Positions 21,595 to 32,250 of a DNA stretch of 64,000 bases are shown here, in pieces. Origin of the DNA: Phymatolithon calcareum. Its lineage: Eukaryota; Rhodophyta; Florideophyceae; Hapalidiales. The stretch spans positions 1,364,001 through 1,428,000 of the forward strand of contig OZ345365.1 in NCBI GenBank assembly GCA_977006965.1, written 5' to 3'. The position numbers were made by a program, and so were the translations under genes. Numbering within the stretch: position 1 is the stretch's first letter; the number at the start of each line of letters is the position of its first letter. The notes below the pieces were generated by a model, which made no database searches, was not told where the DNA came from, and saw only the letters and a list, made by a program, of their open reading frames with translations.

Positions 21595-21847
21595 TGTAGA
21601 CACGCAATGATGCAGTGGCACCACAAGCTGCAGGAATAGGCGACCAAAATTCCAGCATAGGTTCTGCGAGCAGGAAGCACGCAATATGCTTCCACCAAAG
21701 CCCATAGCTGGAAGGCAATCGGAAGCCTATTAAAGCAGTTCTCCCTTTGTAGTTTTAGTAGAGAGATCATCTCATCTTTTCATCGGAGAGAGATCACCCC
21801 TTTTCAAGATAAACCCATTCTTTATCTTATCACTCCCAGTGATTACA
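21595..21847 (+). repeat. 3' LTR of the miniature LTR element
   Basis: Direct copy of 20297-20547. A short hairpin (ACACTC-TTC-GAGTGT, 21571-21585) sits just upstream. No clear polypurine tract is seen. Confidence 0.87.
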
Positions 21848-22333
21848 ACAGGAGGATATAGCAGAAGTATCGAAGGTCATTAACTATCTCAGAAACGAGG
21901 ATTACCTCAGCAAAGCGTTGAAACAAGCAGAAGAAGGCAAAGTGTCAAAGAAGCGGCGATTAGAAGATGCAATCCAAGTGTGGCAAAAATGCGAAGAGGA
22001 TCGCTCAGTGAAAATCCCGGTAAACAAGCCTAAGAAGTTGCCAAGAATGTTACAAATAAGGGACAGGACGACAAGGCTAATATGTCTAAGACTGATTTTT
22101 AACAGAGCTCCGTTGTGGAGGAAATCAATCCTCGGTGAGTGTTTCGGACGCTGTGTTGAAATTGAGCTTATTGCACTTCAACGCATACTCGGGTCTAAGA
22201 TGATGGACAAAGAGACTGAATATGAATGCAAAAGACTAACTCGCCGTGGAGCGGTGTGCAGCAGTACTAGCGCGAAGCAGATACGCGAGTACCAGGAATG
22301 GATCCATATCAGGAACATTTAGGGGACCCCTAG

Positions 22334-24300
22334 TGTCTATGTGCCGGAAATTTACCCTCAATTGAGGGGCACTTTTCCCTCAATTGAGGGAAGAGATTCA
22401 TTCAATTTTTTGTTCATGAAAGTTACTCGCTATCAAGCGCATCAACAGCGCCAAGCTCATAGATGTCTTCAGCATGCTTAGCGAAGCAGTTCCTAACAGT
22501 AGAAATGCCGCAAATGTATATTGTGGCACTATCAAGCGTATTACTTTGTGAAAACACAATGGTCGTGGTCTTGCATTTTCAAGCTCTGCAGTTGTTTTGC
22601 ACCAAAAGTAGTCATCATGACCTCTGCAATCATCCTTTTACTTTTCTTAGGGGTAACATGGCGTCTAACACTGCTCTCGAATGCAAAAGTACCCTATGGC
22701 GCGACTGAACGTCGACAAGTAATGCGCGTGTCAAATGCTGTCGATGACTTGCTCTCCCGCCACTTCACAAAACCTTCACTGCGTCATGTGCTGCTGACAC
22801 TCTGCATGGTCACCTGAGAATAACAGCTAGCTATCTACAAAATCGCCAGAAGAGTTAGATGGCCCCTATGAACTATAGGCGCACTTGGTGAATCTCTGCA
22901 GAGTCAGCACTCACCCATCATGAATCCGCACATGCAATGCGCCTTATACCGGCATACGCGGTCACAAGACAGCACAGAACTGCCATTCCGTGGGCCATCT
23001 CGCCTTCAAAATCTCTTTGACACAGCGTGCTTTCTGCGGTCATTCGTGGGATCGACAATATCTTGACCGAGGTGACCAGCGGCACTGCGCAGAGTACATG
23101 TCGCCCAATTCACTTGATTACACTCTGAATGAATTCAACCGGAGGTATTCGGCCACCGGCATCTCTGTTTTGGAAGAAGAAGGACCGGGGAGATACTTCT
23201 TCGGCGTGGAAGACTTCCAGAAAGCGCTCTCAGCGCCGAACTCAACTCTTGCCATGAGGACGAGTATTTCGAAAAACTTAATAGGCTCTGTCACTGTAGT
23301 CTCTTTTCGCCCCTTTCTTCTCAGCTTACCAGACGTCCAAGCAGCAAGTTTTCGTTGATAACTTGGGGAAAAATCGTCACCACGCAATCGTACTTCGAAT
23401 GAATTCCACTACCACAATTCTCGGATAAGAAGTCTCCGTTTAGAGTGCGAAGTTTCCACAACTGAGAGTAAAATCGTTCTTAAAACGGACATAGAACTTC
23501 CGTTTGTACCTTGGCACTCAATGAGCGCACGTATTCGGCTCGCGGTCGGGCGTGATGACATCAAGTTCCCGGTGCGATGTTTGGTCGCAAGGGCCCTGTA
23601 AGACTTAGGCGAGAGTGCTCGGAAGAGGGCGTTTAGAGCTTCTGAAGGTTGTATCGAAGCTTGTATGCCCTTCTGAGGAGCATGTGATCGCGACTGTAGA
23701 CGATAAACAGGCGTTTCGCGATGAAGATTAGCATGGATGAACACTGTAAGCAGGCCTGGGCGGCACCGCGCTTTTGCCGGTGTTGGTTCGGTTCAAGCTG
23801 CTGAGCGTCTGTAATGTCATCGTCAGCATTCTATGCCTTGACGTTGACAATGTGGACTGTCTTAATCTTGGTCTTCTTCAATGGATGACGAATCAGAACC
23901 CATTTCAGGCGATGTAACATGCTCGCGCGACCATTGATTTTTCCCCGAGTACATTCTGAACCATACTACTCACCTTTTTTAACTTCGAAATGGCTCCGTA
24001 TAGTCTGGAGCACTCTGCAAGACCGCTTGCAGATGCTGCCTTGGTGTGTACTGCTGTATCGACCGCGCGCGGCCGGTGTTTTTCTCCTGGAATGGCAGGT
24101 CTGGTACGTCTGAGTGACCAACATATTTTCGTTTCTAGCGCCGAACGAATCGAATTTAAGGTAGTATTGTGGATACTCCTTGCACAGAAGATGAGCCAGG
24201 CTTTACGAATATGGCGTGAGCGATCTGCTTCGAATTTGCTTTATGAATTTTTTCAAGCTTTCAAATCGCCCCTCAATTGAGGGGGTTCGGCACATAGACA
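22334..24300 (-). mobile_element. DNA transposon T1 (about 1.97 kb, piggyBac-like suspected)
   Basis: Bounded by inverted TGTCTATGTGCCG ends, with subterminal palindromes CCCTCAATTGAGGG (22355-22368, 22377-22390, and one near the right end), and flanked by CTAG (22330-22333, 24301-24304). On the minus strand, decayed frames run from NTGKSAVPPR through a block at 23387-23118 with FFEILVLMARVEFGAESAFW to ATIYICGISTVRNCFAKH near the left end. The block resembles the N-terminal helix of piggyBac (DDE_Tnp_1_7) transposases. Many stops are present, so it is defective. Confidence 0.6.
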
Positions 24301-24304
24301 CTAG

Positions 24305-26256
24305 TGTCTAGTTTACTAACCACCTCAAATTGAGTGTAAATCCCTCAATTGAGGGGCGAAAAAATCTATAAACGAAGGCTAAACAGCTCGCTCGCGCCAG
24401 ATTCAAAAAGCCGGGCTTGTCTTCTGTGTGAGGAGTAACGGAAATACTACCCGAAAATCACATCGTGCTAAGTTAAGAACGAAAATGTGCTGTCTACTCT
24501 TAAGAATCAGACATGCTGTGCCGCAAGAAAAGACTCCCGTCTACTGGTCGGTGCAGCCAAACATGCCAAAGAAACGAAGGCGCTTAGTCGAGAAGAATGT
24601 TGTAGACTATAGGCAGCCATTTACAAGTCAATAGATGTGATTGGTACGGCTCAGGATGTAATGGAAGAGAAATCGGTGGTCTCGTAAACACGTCACTGCG
24701 CGTAAATTGGGTCCTAATTCAGCAACCAGTGAAGAAGATTAAGATTGAAACCCTCAAGATTGTTAGCCTCAATTCATAAAAGCTTGCTGATGGTGCTTCA
24801 GCCCGCTCGGCACCTTGGGCCGAGCCCGCACTGGAAAAGCGTAGCATTGCCAAGTCCTGCTTACAGTACTCGTACTCGCCAAACTTCATCAGAAAACGCC
24901 AATTTTCCTGCTCCATTCGCAACGAAAAGCTAAACAGTTAACCAACCAAGCTGCAGCGCAGACCTCAGAAGCACTGGGCGCCCTTTTGGGGGCTCTATTC
25001 GCTACGCCCTCTAATATTTTTCGGATGTTTTCAAACAGCCTCTCATTGTTCACGAACTTGAGTACTTCGACCCGTTTCTCATTGCATATTTCCTCCACCG
25101 TTTTGGTGACAACTCTACCAATGCTCTGGCGCCTTGATAGATTCGGTCCACTACAGCGTAGGAGTTGATGCTCCACGGTCTCCTTGGTTCCCACAGAGCA
25201 GGTCTTGCATATAGGGTCGTATTCAACGGGAACATCTTGAAAAACTGTTACCAGCGAGCAGCATAGTGCGGCAAGTTGATTGAGAGCAGTTTCAGCACGC
25301 CTGTGGCTTATATTGCGCTCTGAGGGTAACAACTGCATACTACTAACATTTGTCGACTGGTGCCGATTGACAGTCGACCGCGCAGATTCTATGGTTAAGG
25401 GTATATTTTGATGCATCACCAGAGTTGACTCCGCAATGCCGCTTCGTGCAAGGTCGTCCGGTTTTTTTCGTTCCTAGGGATCCCACAGCAGCTTGGGATC
25501 CAAATTGCATTGCAAGTGATCATATCATCAATCAGCCTTCCCATCGTATCCGACAGCTTGTCGTCTCCCCATACATCCATCGTTGCGCCGTCAGCGCATC
25601 GAGGAAGCTCCTTCTGTCTGCAAACTAGCGAATATGGTGTACGCATTGGATTCGCAAGTGTTCTATCTCCTCAAAAGCTCAGACCGCCGAGAATGTTTCG
25701 GCGTCGAACGACGAACCCACTGCTCCAATGGTCGTTTCGTATGAACACATTCGTTCCAGCAACTTTCTTGATTGATAATTTGCTTCTAATCTCTGAAGCT
25801 CATCCAGAGTGTCAGCAGCGCGTGATTCAGCAAAGATAACATGAAGTACTGATACAGCAATTCATCGATTCTGCATTTAACTCCAATACTACTCGTCAGC
25901 ATTCAATCAATTCGGATCGTATATTTACGTTATAGAGCGGTGCTCGAACCCACTTCAAACCCACCGAGAAGAAAACGAAGAATTTGAATGCCATGACGAC
26001 TAAATTTGCCGCGCAAATCAACCGCAAAGTTTGAAAAGTGAGGAAAACGACTGCCATATGTTCATCATGTAGCAAGCTTTGTGGTTGCGAAACATGCATC
26101 TGTCACATTCATTTGGTTGAGACTGTTTCATGAAGCGCGTTGTTGCTATCCATAAGCTTAACGCTGTCGAAGAGCCTGATATTGGAGAGCTTTCGTTTGC
26201 AAAATTTTTATGAATCTCATACCCTCAATTGAGGGAAAATTTCAGTAAACTAGACA
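24305..26256 (+). mobile_element. DNA transposon T2, related to T1 and T3
   Basis: 1952 bp, ends TGTCTAGTTTACT in inverted orientation, again between CTAG tetramers (24301-24304, 26257-26260), with the same subterminal CCTCAATTGAGG palindromes. Its left interior (24400-24640) aligns with T3 26380-26580 and with the reverse complement of T1. It is more diverged, and I found no clear transposase block. A minus-strand frame at 24889-25419 contains CKTC and other Cys pairs, which may be a shadow. Confidence 0.55.
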
Positions 26257-26260
26257 CTAG

Positions 26261-28221
26261 TGTCTATGTGCCGAACGTCCTCAATTGAGGACCCAGTCCT
26301 CAAATGAGGACGGATTCAAAAGCTCGGAAAAGTTAGTAAATCGAACGCAGAACGGATCATCTGCGCCATTACTGAAAAGCCGAACTTGTGTAGTGGGTGA
26401 GGAGTACCGCAACTACTACCTTAAAATCTCTTCGTTCGGCGCTAGCAACGAAAATATAGTGGTCACCCAGAAGTACCAGACCTGCCATGCCACGAGAAAA
26501 AGTCCGGCCCCTCGTGGTCGGTACATCCATACACGCAAAGGAAGCATCGGTGACAGGTCTCGTAGAATGCTCCAGACAATATGGAGCCTTTTCCAAGTAA
26601 AAAAGGGTGAGTGGTATCGTTCAGGAAGTACTGGAGGAAAACTGAATGGTCGCGCGAGCATATCACTTTGCGTAAAATGTGTCATAGTTTGGCGTTCGCT
26701 GAAGAAGACTAATTTTAAGACGGTCAACCTGTTCAACGTCAAGATAGGGGACACTGAAGATGGCATTGCAGAAGCTCACCAGCCTTGAACCGAGCCAACA
26801 CCGGCAAAGCGCAGTACCACCCAGGACTGCTTACAGTACTCATCCTCGCCCATCTTCATCGCGAAGCGCCAGTTTATCATCCACAGTCACAATCAGAAGC
26901 TCATCAAATAGACAAAAAAGCATCCATAAAACCTTTACCATCTCTAAACGCCCTTTTCCGGGCTCTCTCTCCTACGTCTTGAAGGGCTCTTGTGACCAAC
27001 CATCACAAAACGAACCTGATGTCGTCGTGCCTGACAGCGAGCCGAATACTGTCGCTTTTGGGGAACCATGGTACGAGCGCCAAGCTTCAGGACCGAATCG
27101 GGTCTAAGTTTCCTCTCAGTTCTGAAGACTTTGCGCTCTTACCAGAGACATCTTATCAGAAAATGATGGTATTGGTATTCATACAGAGTAAGATTGCGTC
27201 ATGAAGATTTTTCCCCAAGTTCACATGGGAAATTTTTCTGCTCTGGCGTTCGCAAGCTGAGAATAATTGGACAACAAGAGACTACATTGACAGAGATGAT
27301 TGAGTTTTTCGGAATAATTATCCTCATGACAAGAGTTGAGCTCAGCGCCGAGAGCAATTTTTGGAGGGCAACAAGGCCAATTAAGTATCTCAACTCTCCT
27401 TCTTCTTCAAAGACTGGTATGCCGCTCGCCGAACACTTCCAGTGAATATCATTCACTGCGCAACCAAGTGGAACATGTAGTCTGCGCAGCACCGCTGGTC
27501 GCTCGGTCAAGATTCTGTCGATGCCATATCTGACCCCAGAAAGCGCACTGTGCCTCCGTCGGACCTGAGATGCTTCCGTGAGTCCATATCCCGTTGGTAT
27601 GGGAACGGAGGTCACTAACCGGAGAACGGTTGGGAGATACAGCACTCGGCGAGTGGAAGAAGTGCGATAATCCTGCACCTTCAACAAGTGCGACTATAGT
27701 TCATAGAAGTCATCAACTCTTCTGGCAATTTCCGTGATTGTTAGATGACTTTTATTCTCAGGTGCCCGTGCAGAGGGTCAGCAGCACATGAAGCAGCGAA
27801 GGTATTGTCAAGTGATGTTCGAGCAACTCATCGGTAACACATGTGCCACGCGCATTAATCGTCGACGTTTCGTCGCTAAAGAACGTATATTTGCATTCGC
27901 GAGCGGTGTTAGAACCCTCTTAACTCCCAAGAAAAAGAAAAGGAGGACTCAGGATATCATAGTGACTACTTGTGCTGTTCAAAACAACTGCTAGCTGGGA
28001 AATTCAAGACGAAGACCCTCTTGTGCTCATATTCTAATAGGCGTGAAAATGCCACACTATATATTTGTGGCGCTTCTACTGGCAGTAACTGTTTCGCTAA
28101 GCACGTTGAAGACTTCCTTGAGCTTCACGCTTTTAACGAGCCTGATAGTGCCTAGCTTTCGTCTCCAAAACTTAAATCATTTTCAGTCCTCAATTGAGGA
28201 AAAAATCCCGGCACATAGACA
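26261..28221 (+). mobile_element. DNA transposon T3, related to T1 and T2
   Basis: 1961 bp with inverted TGTCTATGTGCCG ends between CTAG tetramers (26257-26260, 28222-28225). The plus strand encodes a 167-codon frame (26285-26788), then NTGKAQYHP, a block at 27194-27445 with TEMIEFFGIIILMTRVEL and PSSSKTGMPLAEHF, a basic stretch (27788-27994) and NATLYICGASTGSNCFAKH (about 28066-28125). Shared frames with T1 show that these blocks were once one protein of about 550-600 residues. Stops and frameshifts make it defective. The right CTAG coincides with the CTAG at 10476-10479 in unit B. Confidence 0.6.
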
Positions 28222-28232
28222 CTAGCAGACAG

Positions 28233-28627
28233 AGGGACTTTCTTGAGCATTCGATTTTTGCGTCCGCATTACCAGTCTGGAAAAGTCCGCAAATCCAGTC
28301 CCAAATATTTGCGCTGGTAATGAGGACGCGGCATAGATTTCGCGTGGCTGATGTGTTCATCTATGGGACATTTTTTCTCATAACGATTTTTAGTTTTCGG
28401 AAATGGAATTGCTTTTCAACCTAACTTTTCGTGAAGTTTCACGTTTCTGCTTAAAAGTGTGCGAAAACATCTGAAATGAAAGTTTGCAAATCAATACTGC
28501 AGGTGAAATCAGCCACTGAAAACCTATGCCGCGTCCTCATAACCAGTCCACGAAGTAATGACTGGTAGTGAGGACTTTTTTGACTGGGTCTATGCCGCGA
28601 TTTTGATGAATGCTCAAGGAGGCCCGT
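28233..28627. mobile_element. fold-back MITE, present in unit C only
   Basis: The 395-bp insertion has imperfect inverted termini sharing CTTGAGCATTC and longer arms sharing ATGAGGACGCGGCATAG. It is flanked by CAGACAG (28226-28232, 28628-28634). Unit B has a single CAGACAG at 10480-10486. It is non-coding. The superfamily is not determined. Confidence 0.75.
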
Positions 28628-28647
28628 CAGACAGCACGTGCTGTCTG
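28628..28647. promoter_or_regulatory. CACGTG palindrome upstream of Sel1 gene C
   Basis: Same 20-bp palindrome as 10480-10499, about 430 bp before the Sel1 start. The MITE entered at its left edge and left the palindrome whole by duplicating CAGACAG. Confidence 0.4.
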
Positions 28648-29058
28648 TTCTTCTGTGATACTGTAGGTTATTCGAAGCCGTGTTTTGCTAGACAGTGTTC
28701 CACGTGTCACAAATTAGTTGGTTCTGTACCATTTTGTTAGATTGGCACAGAGTTCACTGCCACACCTCATAGATTCTCAGACTCCTCCAACATTCCGCAC
28801 GCACACGTCCCGGTTGTGCCCATTCCCAGCCTCGTACACTCGGTTTCATCCACGCCAAGTTGTTACTGTTTGGTCGCCGCTCCGAACTCTAGTTCTATTC
28901 CCGAATCTCACCGCTAAGGCCATCCTCATTCCACGGTCGTGAGCTAAACGTCCGCAACGAAGTCTCGCCTCTCTGTTCCTGCCTTACAAGGTATCCACAC
29001 TTTTCTTCCGCTGGAAACCCAACAAAATTCTGCCGCAAAATACTCTACGTTCACTTCA

Positions 29059-31266
29059 ATGAATCTTAATGGAGCAGCGAGTTCTCATGAAGATGACCAT
29101 TACCAGTTGGACCTGTATTCCCCTGCGGTTCCAGAATGCGCAAGTGTAGATGACATGAACAAGCTTGGCTTGTTGCTGCAGTACGGCACAAAAGACGTAC
29201 CTGCTGACCCTGTTCGTGCTGCAGGATTGTTCACACGTGCCATCGAGGAAGGCGGGCATCTAGATGCAATGTACAATCTGGGAACATTGCTGCACCACGG
29301 AGCAGACGGCATTCAGGCAGATTATCATCGTGCCAAGGAGCTGTACACCCGCGCTATCAGTGAAGGATCTCATGTGAAGGCCATGGTCAAGCTGGGTGTT
29401 TTGCTGGAAAATGGTGCAGACGGCAGTCCACCTGATCTACCTCAAGCACTACAACTGTACGTGCGAGCAGTTGAGGAAGGCGCAGACGTGAATGCAATGA
29501 ACAGCTTCGGGCGGTTGATACAGCATGGCGTCGACGGCGTTCCAGCAGATCCACCTCGTGCGGTAAATCTCTATACCCGGGCGATAAATGAAGGCAATCG
29601 TCTTCGTGCCATGGGAAATTTTGAGAAAATGCATCTAGTCGGAGCACATGGAGTTCCAGAAGACGCACCAGATCTCAAAGCAATGTATAATCTGGCACTG
29701 CTTCTGGAAGATGGCGCTATGGGCGTGCCCGCAGATCCGATTCGCGCGGTGAAGCTATATTGCAGAGCAATTGAGGAGTTCGGAGACTTCCAGTCGATGA
29801 ACAATCTAGGGCTAATATTGCAGTACGGCGGAGACGGCTTTCCGGCAGACCCCCCTCGTTCTGCCCAGCTCTACGCCAGAGCGATTACTGAAGGAAACTA
29901 CATGCAATCAAAGGTCAATCTTGCACTGATGCTACAAGACGGCGCAGATGGCGTTCCTGCTGACGCTCCCCGCGCAGTACAGCTGTATACTCAAGCAATT
30001 GACGATGATTCCGATACCAGTGCAATGTATTTTTTGGCATCGCTTCTTGATAACGGCGCTGACGGTGTTCCGGCAAATGCTTCTCGTGCTGCTCAACTAT
30101 ATATGCAAGCAATCGAGAAAGGAGCAGACGTTCTGGCGATGATGAATCTGGGATGGATGTTGCATGAAGGTCGCGAAGGACTTCCCGCGGACCCGCCTCG
30201 TGCCGCACAACTCTATACCCGGGCTATCAGCGAGGGCAGACATATATCCGCCATGGTAAGTCTTGGATACCTCTTAGAAGCTGGTGCAGACGGCGTTCCG
30301 GCAGACCCTGTTCGAGCAGCGGAACTATACACTCAAGCAATCGAAGAAGGCGCAGACGATTACGCGATGAACAACTTGGGATGGCTACTTCAAGATGGTC
30401 GAGACGGCGTACCGGCAGATCCAGTTCGGGCCATGGAACTGTATACTCGTGCTATCAACGAGGGTAAGCATGTACAATCCATGGTCAATTTAGGATTCCT
30501 TTTGGAAGAAGGCGCTGACGGTGTTCCAGCAAACGCTCCTCGTGCAGCTCAACTATACATGCAAGCAATTGAGGAAGGTCAAAACTTTCAGGCGATGAAG
30601 AATCTGGGATGGATGTTGCATGAAGGTCGCGAAGGCCTTCCCGCCGATCCGCCTCGTGCTGTACAGCTCTATAGCCGGGCTATCAACGAGGGCAGACATA
30701 TACCCTCCATGGTAAGTCTTGGATACCTGTTAGAAGATGGTGCAGACGGTGTTCCGGCAGACCCTGTTCGAGCAGCGGAACTATACACTCAAGCAATCCA
30801 AGAAGGCGCAGACGATTACGCGATGAACAACTTGGGATGGCTACTTCAAGATGGTCGAGACGGCGTACCGGCAGATCCAGTTCGGGCCATGGAACTGTAT
30901 ACTCGTGCTATCAACGAGGGTAAGCATGTACAATCCATGGTCAATCTAGGACTTCTGCTTCATTATGGGAAACCTGGAGTGCCAGCTAACTTGCCTAAAG
31001 CCATTGAACTCTATGAGAGTGCCATTGATGAAGGCGGTGACGTAGAAGCCATGGTCAATTTAGGCCGGTTGCTAGAAATAGGCAGTGATGCAGTGCCTGC
31101 AGACGTTCCCCGTTCTGTGCGGCTGTACACGCTCGCCATTGAGAAGTCTGCGAATGCAAACGCATTGGTCAATTTGTCACTGCTACTGAGAAGTGGAGCG
31201 GAGCACGTTGTAGCGGATCCGAAACGCGCTATGGAATTAATTAGAAGAGCCTATTCGAATATGTAG
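29059..31266 (+). CDS. Sel1-like repeat protein, unit C (735 aa)
   Basis: Same protein as unit B's, with about nineteen 38-residue Sel1-like repeats instead of fifteen. The extra 152 residues are one four-repeat module present twice in tandem with a 456-bp offset (for example GCAGACCCTG at 30301 and 30757). The unique N-terminus (MNLNGAASSHEDDHYQLDL) and the C-terminal cap (KRAMELIRRAYSNM) match copy B. There is no signal peptide or membrane segment. It is likely a soluble scaffold. The frame is intact. It is convergent with the GT14 gene at 33915-35186. Confidence 0.85.
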   Translation: MNLNGAASSHEDDHYQLDLYSPAVPECASVDDMNKLGLLLQYGTKDVPADPVRAAGLFTRAIEEGGHLDAMYNLGTLLHHGADGIQADYHRAKELYTRAISEGSHVKAMVKLGVLLENGADGSPPDLPQALQLYVRAVEEGADVNAMNSFGRLIQHGVDGVPADPPRAVNLYTRAINEGNRLRAMGNFEKMHLVGAHGVPEDAPDLKAMYNLALLLEDGAMGVPADPIRAVKLYCRAIEEFGDFQSMNNLGLILQYGGDGFPADPPRSAQLYARAITEGNYMQSKVNLALMLQDGADGVPADAPRAVQLYTQAIDDDSDTSAMYFLASLLDNGADGVPANASRAAQLYMQAIEKGADVLAMMNLGWMLHEGREGLPADPPRAAQLYTRAISEGRHISAMVSLGYLLEAGADGVPADPVRAAELYTQAIEEGADDYAMNNLGWLLQDGRDGVPADPVRAMELYTRAINEGKHVQSMVNLGFLLEEGADGVPANAPRAAQLYMQAIEEGQNFQAMKNLGWMLHEGREGLPADPPRAVQLYSRAINEGRHIPSMVSLGYLLEDGADGVPADPVRAAELYTQAIQEGADDYAMNNLGWLLQDGRDGVPADPVRAMELYTRAINEGKHVQSMVNLGLLLHYGKPGVPANLPKAIELYESAIDEGGDVEAMVNLGRLLEIGSDAVPADVPRSVRLYTLAIEKSANANALVNLSLLLRSGAEHVVADPKRAMELIRRAYSNM

Positions 31267-31411
31267 AACACGTTTAAAGATTTTATAATGCTTACTGAAG
31301 TGCAGGTTGAGAAGCCAGTAGTGACGTACTATTAGCTTCTAAACATGAATCGTCAGAAGATGCGTTGGTAACTTTTAAATAAAAATCTACCTTTTACGCT
31401 TCTAGTAAGGG

Positions 31412-31692
31412 GGTTATATGTTGATTTATTTTAAAAGCTCCCAGAACTTCAATTTGATTAACAGGGCAGCTTCTCGCCGTCTTCCACATTCATCTCTCTA
31501 CTAGCCTCCTAATGTCTCCTTAATCCGAATTTCTCTCCCTGTGAAGGCTCGAGTGAGTCTTTCGCATTCATATTCTGTTTCTTGGTCCATCTTCATGCAT
31601 CGTAGTGTGCGATGGAGCACAACGAGCTCAACCACAGCACCGGGCGCAAAAGTACTTCGCTAAAACTGATTTTCTCCACAATGGAGCTCTGA
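31412..31692 (-). mobile_element. LINE family-1 tail inserted in unit C only
   Basis: Absent from unit B, where AGTAAGGGATTAACTTGG (about 12840-12858) is continuous. The minus strand reads ECERLTRAFTGREIRIK, a stop, then GGGAGCTTTTAAAATAAATC and a terminal CCCC. The flanks share only AGGG to AGGGA, so the target duplication is short or eroded. Confidence 0.68.
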
Positions 31693-31699
31693 GGGATGA

Positions 31700-32250
31700 A
31701 CTTGGTAGAAAGGGGATATTTGATCATTTTATTTTGAGAGCTCCCAAAGCCTCACCTTAGAGTAACGGGGCAGCTCTTCTGATGTTCTCGAAGCTAAAGT
31801 CCTATAGCTACTCAAAACGTTCTTGATTCGTAATTCTCTGCCAACAAGAGCTCCTGTGAGTCTCTTGCACTCAAACTCAATATCTGTACTCATCCTCGAC
31901 GACGCTAGAGTACGTTGTAAGGCGACTAGTTCGATCACCGCGGCAATTACAGGGAAGGTACCCAATACTGATTTTCTCCAAAGGGTTTCTCGGTTGAATG
32001 TTAACATCAGGCACCTTAAACGTATCGTTCTTTCTCTTATGTAAAGAATCCCTGGTAGTTTGTCTTCAATACGAATCTTCATTGATATGCCTTCTTCTTC
32101 GTTTCCCCATACCTTAATTATTTCTTCTCTGCTCCTCTTCTTCGTGACAGATCCCTCCTGGGCTTTCTGAAGGGCTTTTCGCAAGTCTTCACAAATCTTG
32201 AGATATTCAATATTCGCGCGAAGAGGAGGCTTATCTCGGTCTTGCATAGC
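31700..32250 (-). mobile_element. 5'-truncated LINE family-1 tail, unit C copy
   Basis: Ortholog of 12868-13400. The minus-strand frame 32247-31729 (172 codons) is open: EEIIKVWG, RERTIRLRCLMLTFNRETLW, IELVALQRTLASS and ECKRLTGALVGRELRIK. It has only the post-polymerase domain, so it is a remnant and not a host gene. Confidence 0.75.

Larger units (their letters stand above)
20297..21847 (+). mobile_element. miniature (TRIM-like) LTR retrotransposon, present in unit B only
   Basis: Two near-identical direct repeats of 251 and 253 bp (20297-20547, 21595-21847) begin TGTAGACACG and end TGATTACA, the TG...CA form of LTRs. They are flanked by the 4-bp duplication ACAG (20293-20296, 21848-21851). 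Unit C has the uninterrupted site (GAAGACAGGAGGATATAGC near 40259). The internal region is only about 1.05 kb and encodes a gag-like fragment and a basic tandem repeat, with no protease, RT or integrase. It must have moved with borrowed machinery. A tRNA primer site directly after the left LTR was not recognised. Confidence 0.88.
19445..22244 (+). mobile_element. 5'-truncated LINE family-1 copy with RT domain, unit B, interrupted by an LTR element
   Basis: It starts inside the RT palm (DSVPWDILMERL). Next come NRGVPQGFPLSPCLYNIFMD, the intact catalytic box QLFADDVLL (about 19708-19734), WNTKPGKSEVL and YLGISMNNTG. The frame ends at a TGA near 19966. A 27-bp deletion relative to C follows near 20015. 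The C-terminal region resumes at 20078-20296, is split by the insertion 20297-21847, and continues to 22244 (RTTRLICLRLIFNRAPLWRK). It then ends abruptly, before the 3' end that copy C still has. Confidence 0.78.

Noticed and set aside
26285-26788. 167-codon frame as an independent gene
   Set aside because: It begins at the transposon end itself and its sequence is shared, broken, with T1 and T2, so it is part of the element.
22334-28221. CACTA/EnSpm or Helitron origin for the CTAG-flanked cluster
   Set aside because: CACTA occurs only where two ends meet palindromically, no 3-bp duplication is seen, and clear inverted termini argue against Helitrons.
31729-32247. 172-codon minus-strand frame as a host gene
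   Set aside because: It is the post-polymerase part of a LINE ORF2, matching 12909-13322 and 40048-40707, followed by the LINE 3' end.
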